35,400 bases of DNA from Alteromonadaceae bacterium (GTDB taxonomy: Bacteria; Pseudomonadota; Gammaproteobacteria; Enterobacterales; Alteromonadaceae). The position numbers and the translations under genes were made by a program. The notes under the pieces are model-generated. The model had not been told where the DNA came from and did not search any database. It worked only from the letters and a program-made list of their open reading frames with translations. Below are positions 33,811 to 35,400 of this stretch, piece after piece; the first letter of the stretch is position 1; the number at the start of each line of letters is the position of its first letter. The stretch lies in NCBI GenBank assembly GCA_015487235.1, contig WFQC01000046.1:1-35400 (forward strand), in the 5' to 3' direction.

Positions 33811-35400
33811 TTAAATTTTACGACGTTTCCAGAGCAATAAACTTGCTGCTAGTAAGTAAAAAATACTACCACCAGAAGAGCCATTGTCGACAGGTTCGGG
33901 CTCTGTTATTTGAGCTGCTTTTACGGTAATGGTTACCGTATCTTCAGCGGTTGCACCTTGATCATCGGTGACCACAACTTTAAACACTAAATTGGTATTA
34001 CTGTTAACTGATGGTGCAGTAAAACTTGCTGTAGCACTGTTGGCATTGGTTAAAGTAACACTAGTACCACTTACTTGTGTCCATTGATAACTAGCAATAG
34101 TGCCATCGCTATCGGTAGCATTGGCAGATAAGGTTACTGTCGTATTCATTGCTACAGTTTGTGTATTACCGGCATCAACACTGGGTGCTTGATTATTTGT
34201 GCTTGAGCAAGCATCAGCATAAATCACCTCAACCCATTCTGGGTGATCAATAAAAGGATTACGATTGCCTTGGTACTCATAAATAGTGTTGTTACGGTCA
34301 AGCTCAAAATTATCAACAGGATCTTGGCTATGCCACTCAAGTAGTGTACAAAGTTTACCAAGTTCACCTTTACCGTCATTTAATGAGGTTCTCGCTGTGC
34401 CGACTTGATCGACTAAAATAAGATCAGGCATAGTGGCATCTGTGCCAGTGTCATAGCGAACATCCATATAAAATAGCATGCGGGCAACATCACCTTTTAC
34501 GGTATCACGAGGTTCCCATGTGTTAGCTGTGTATGAGTTTTCTGGCGCTTCAGCAACAGGATCGCCACCTGCACCAAAATCTTTATCGCTACGCTGACTA
34601 TTCATTGAAACATCAGCAGGGCGTAAATGATGAATATCGGTGTAACCACGTTGTGAACTGTCAGGAAAACCGTGAGATTTAGCCCAAACATGCTCTCTGT
34701 TCCAAAAATCTTGGTTAGTTGAATTATTACCACTGCCATTGTCTTTTTTAGCAATAGAGCGACCAGAATAAAGTAAAATAATGTTATCAGGATTAGCGGG
34801 ATCTTGATCAGTATAGGTTAATGCTGTCCATACTTCAGTGTAAGTGAGTTGTTTTTGATTTGTGCTAATATCTTTAATTAACTCAGCTCGAAAATTACCC
34901 GAATTAGCTGCATGAGCATTGCTATAATAAGTGGCTTCATCGTATTGATTGCGATCGGCAATTTTAGGAATATCAGGGCAGTTGGTGCAAATGCCATCGG
35001 CAGGTGGTGTAGTTCCACCGCCTTCTACAGGCGTTCCTGCTTTGGGTAGAGGCTCATTGCCCGTACAAACACTTTCTTCTGTGCAGCCTAAACCATCGGC
35101 AGTATCTTTAGCAAAGCCTTGCCATTCATTTTCAGGAAGAAAAGCATCATCTTGTACAGTATCACCTTGGGTAATAGTACTTAAACGACGTAAGGTATGA
35201 TCTTTGGTCGATAAATCGCCACTACCCCAATTTTTACCTGGGTCAAAACCTACTTGACCAAAAACATCTACAACACCTGCATTGTTTAACAAAACGATTG
35301 CATCGTCACCATTGAAGTTGATGGCACCTTGCGTATCAGCTAAACCTTGTGGTGCTGCCTTTTTAAACGCGTCTGTTGCGTTGGGGTTATAAACAACCAA
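33811..35400 (-). CDS. Secreted endonuclease I family protein with PKD-like and GlyGly-CTERM regions, 5' truncated by window
   Basis: 529 residues are visible; the frame is open at base 35400, so the N-terminus and signal peptide lie outside. Residues 1 to about 105 look like the end of a lamin-tail-type domain (INFNGDDAIVLLNNAGVVDVFGQVG). Residues about 150-400 are an endonuclease I (EndA/NucM) His-Me finger nuclease: NREHVWAKSHGF with His237, DIHHLRPADVSMNSQRSD, ARMLFYMDVRY, and NRNPFIDHPEWVE. Residues 404-495 form one PKD/Ig-like domain. The end, GSSGGSIFYLLAASLLLWKRRKI, is a GlyGly-CTERM tag (Gly-rich, one helix, basic tail), the substrate for rhombosortase and type II secretion. It should degrade extracellular DNA for phosphate or nucleosides or in biofilms. 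Cysteines at 106, 112, 138 and 141 suggest disulfides. Confidence 0.93.
   Translation of the reverse strand: MVVYNPNATDAFKKAAPQGLADTQGAINFNGDDAIVLLNNAGVVDVFGQVGFDPGKNWGSGDLSTKDHTLRRLSTITQGDTVQDDAFLPENEWQGFAKDTADGLGCTEESVCTGNEPLPKAGTPVEGGGTTPPADGICTNCPDIPKIADRNQYDEATYYSNAHAANSGNFRAELIKDISTNQKQLTYTEVWTALTYTDQDPANPDNIILLYSGRSIAKKDNGSGNNSTNQDFWNREHVWAKSHGFPDSSQRGYTDIHHLRPADVSMNSQRSDKDFGAGGDPVAEAPENSYTANTWEPRDTVKGDVARMLFYMDVRYDTGTDATMPDLILVDQVGTARTSLNDGKGELGKLCTLLEWHSQDPVDNFELDRNNTIYEYQGNRNPFIDHPEWVEVIYADACSSTNNQAPSVDAGNTQTVAMNTTVTLSANATDSDGTIASYQWTQVSGTSVTLTNANSATASFTAPSVNSNTNLVFKVVVTDDQGATAEDTVTITVKAAQITEPEPVDNGSSGGSIFYLLAASLLLWKRRKI

Noticed and set aside
1-35400. CRISPR array, tRNA/rRNA genes, prophage, IS or toxin-antitoxin modules
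   Set aside because: No regularly spaced repeats, no cloverleaf or rRNA motifs, no transposase, integrase or recognisable toxin domains were seen by reading both strands.

Overview
The window is a low-GC chromosomal segment of a marine gammaproteobacterium, most likely of the order Alteromonadales and close to Colwellia or Thalassotalea. The assignment rests on several features: the RNase E type with E. coli-like scaffold motifs, the divergent rne/rluC pair, the tkt-epd-pgk cluster, MiaE, a GlyGly-CTERM exported nuclease, and a LacI-controlled maltodextrin locus with an MFS permease. It is inference from gene content, without any database search. No rRNA, tRNA, CRISPR array, phage or IS transposase was seen.

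Layout. 1-1464: 3' part of a fused thiamine gene (ThiD-ThiE). 1508-11725: maltodextrin/glycogen utilisation. A leftward operon runs malP (phosphorylase), malQ (GH77), then a GH13 lipoprotein amylase. It is divergent from a LacI-type regulator, followed by a solute-binding-like protein and an MFS sugar permease, both leftward. Two copies of a TTACATACGTATGTAA-type palindrome lie between malP and the regulator, and a third, weaker copy lies upstream of the permease. This suggests one local regulon: the amylase cuts glucan outside the cytoplasm, the permease imports the products, and MalQ and MalP convert them to glucose and glucose-1-phosphate.

11901-13946: a LysR regulator divergent from a DoxX protein and an AzoR-type FMN quinone/azo reductase. 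14110-18462: leftward tkt-epd-pgk (pentose phosphate, PLP precursor, glycolysis), with ghrA divergent. 19530-22900: a 44-codon predicted exported peptide gene with its own promoter, 5' hairpin and terminator; a large acyl-CoA dehydrogenase with a FadR-like site over its promoter; and a small membrane protein. The dehydrogenase gene is flanked by two copies of a short palindromic repeat.

22901-28642: rne with an unusually hairpin-rich 773-bp leader/divergent region, then rluC and the Maf-like yceF. 28800-35400: putP, a DUF885 membrane-anchored putative metallopeptidase, miaE-arfB, and a 5'-truncated secreted endonuclease I with PKD-like and GlyGly-CTERM C-terminal parts.

Most of the window is ordinary core chromosome. 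The less ordinary material is non-coding or very small: the 44-residue peptide gene and its RBS-proximal hairpin, the palindromic repeats, the rne leader, the terminator-like hairpin in the permease leader, and a 17-bp perfect inverted repeat inside the end of thiDE. I found nothing that clearly amounts to a new multi-gene system.
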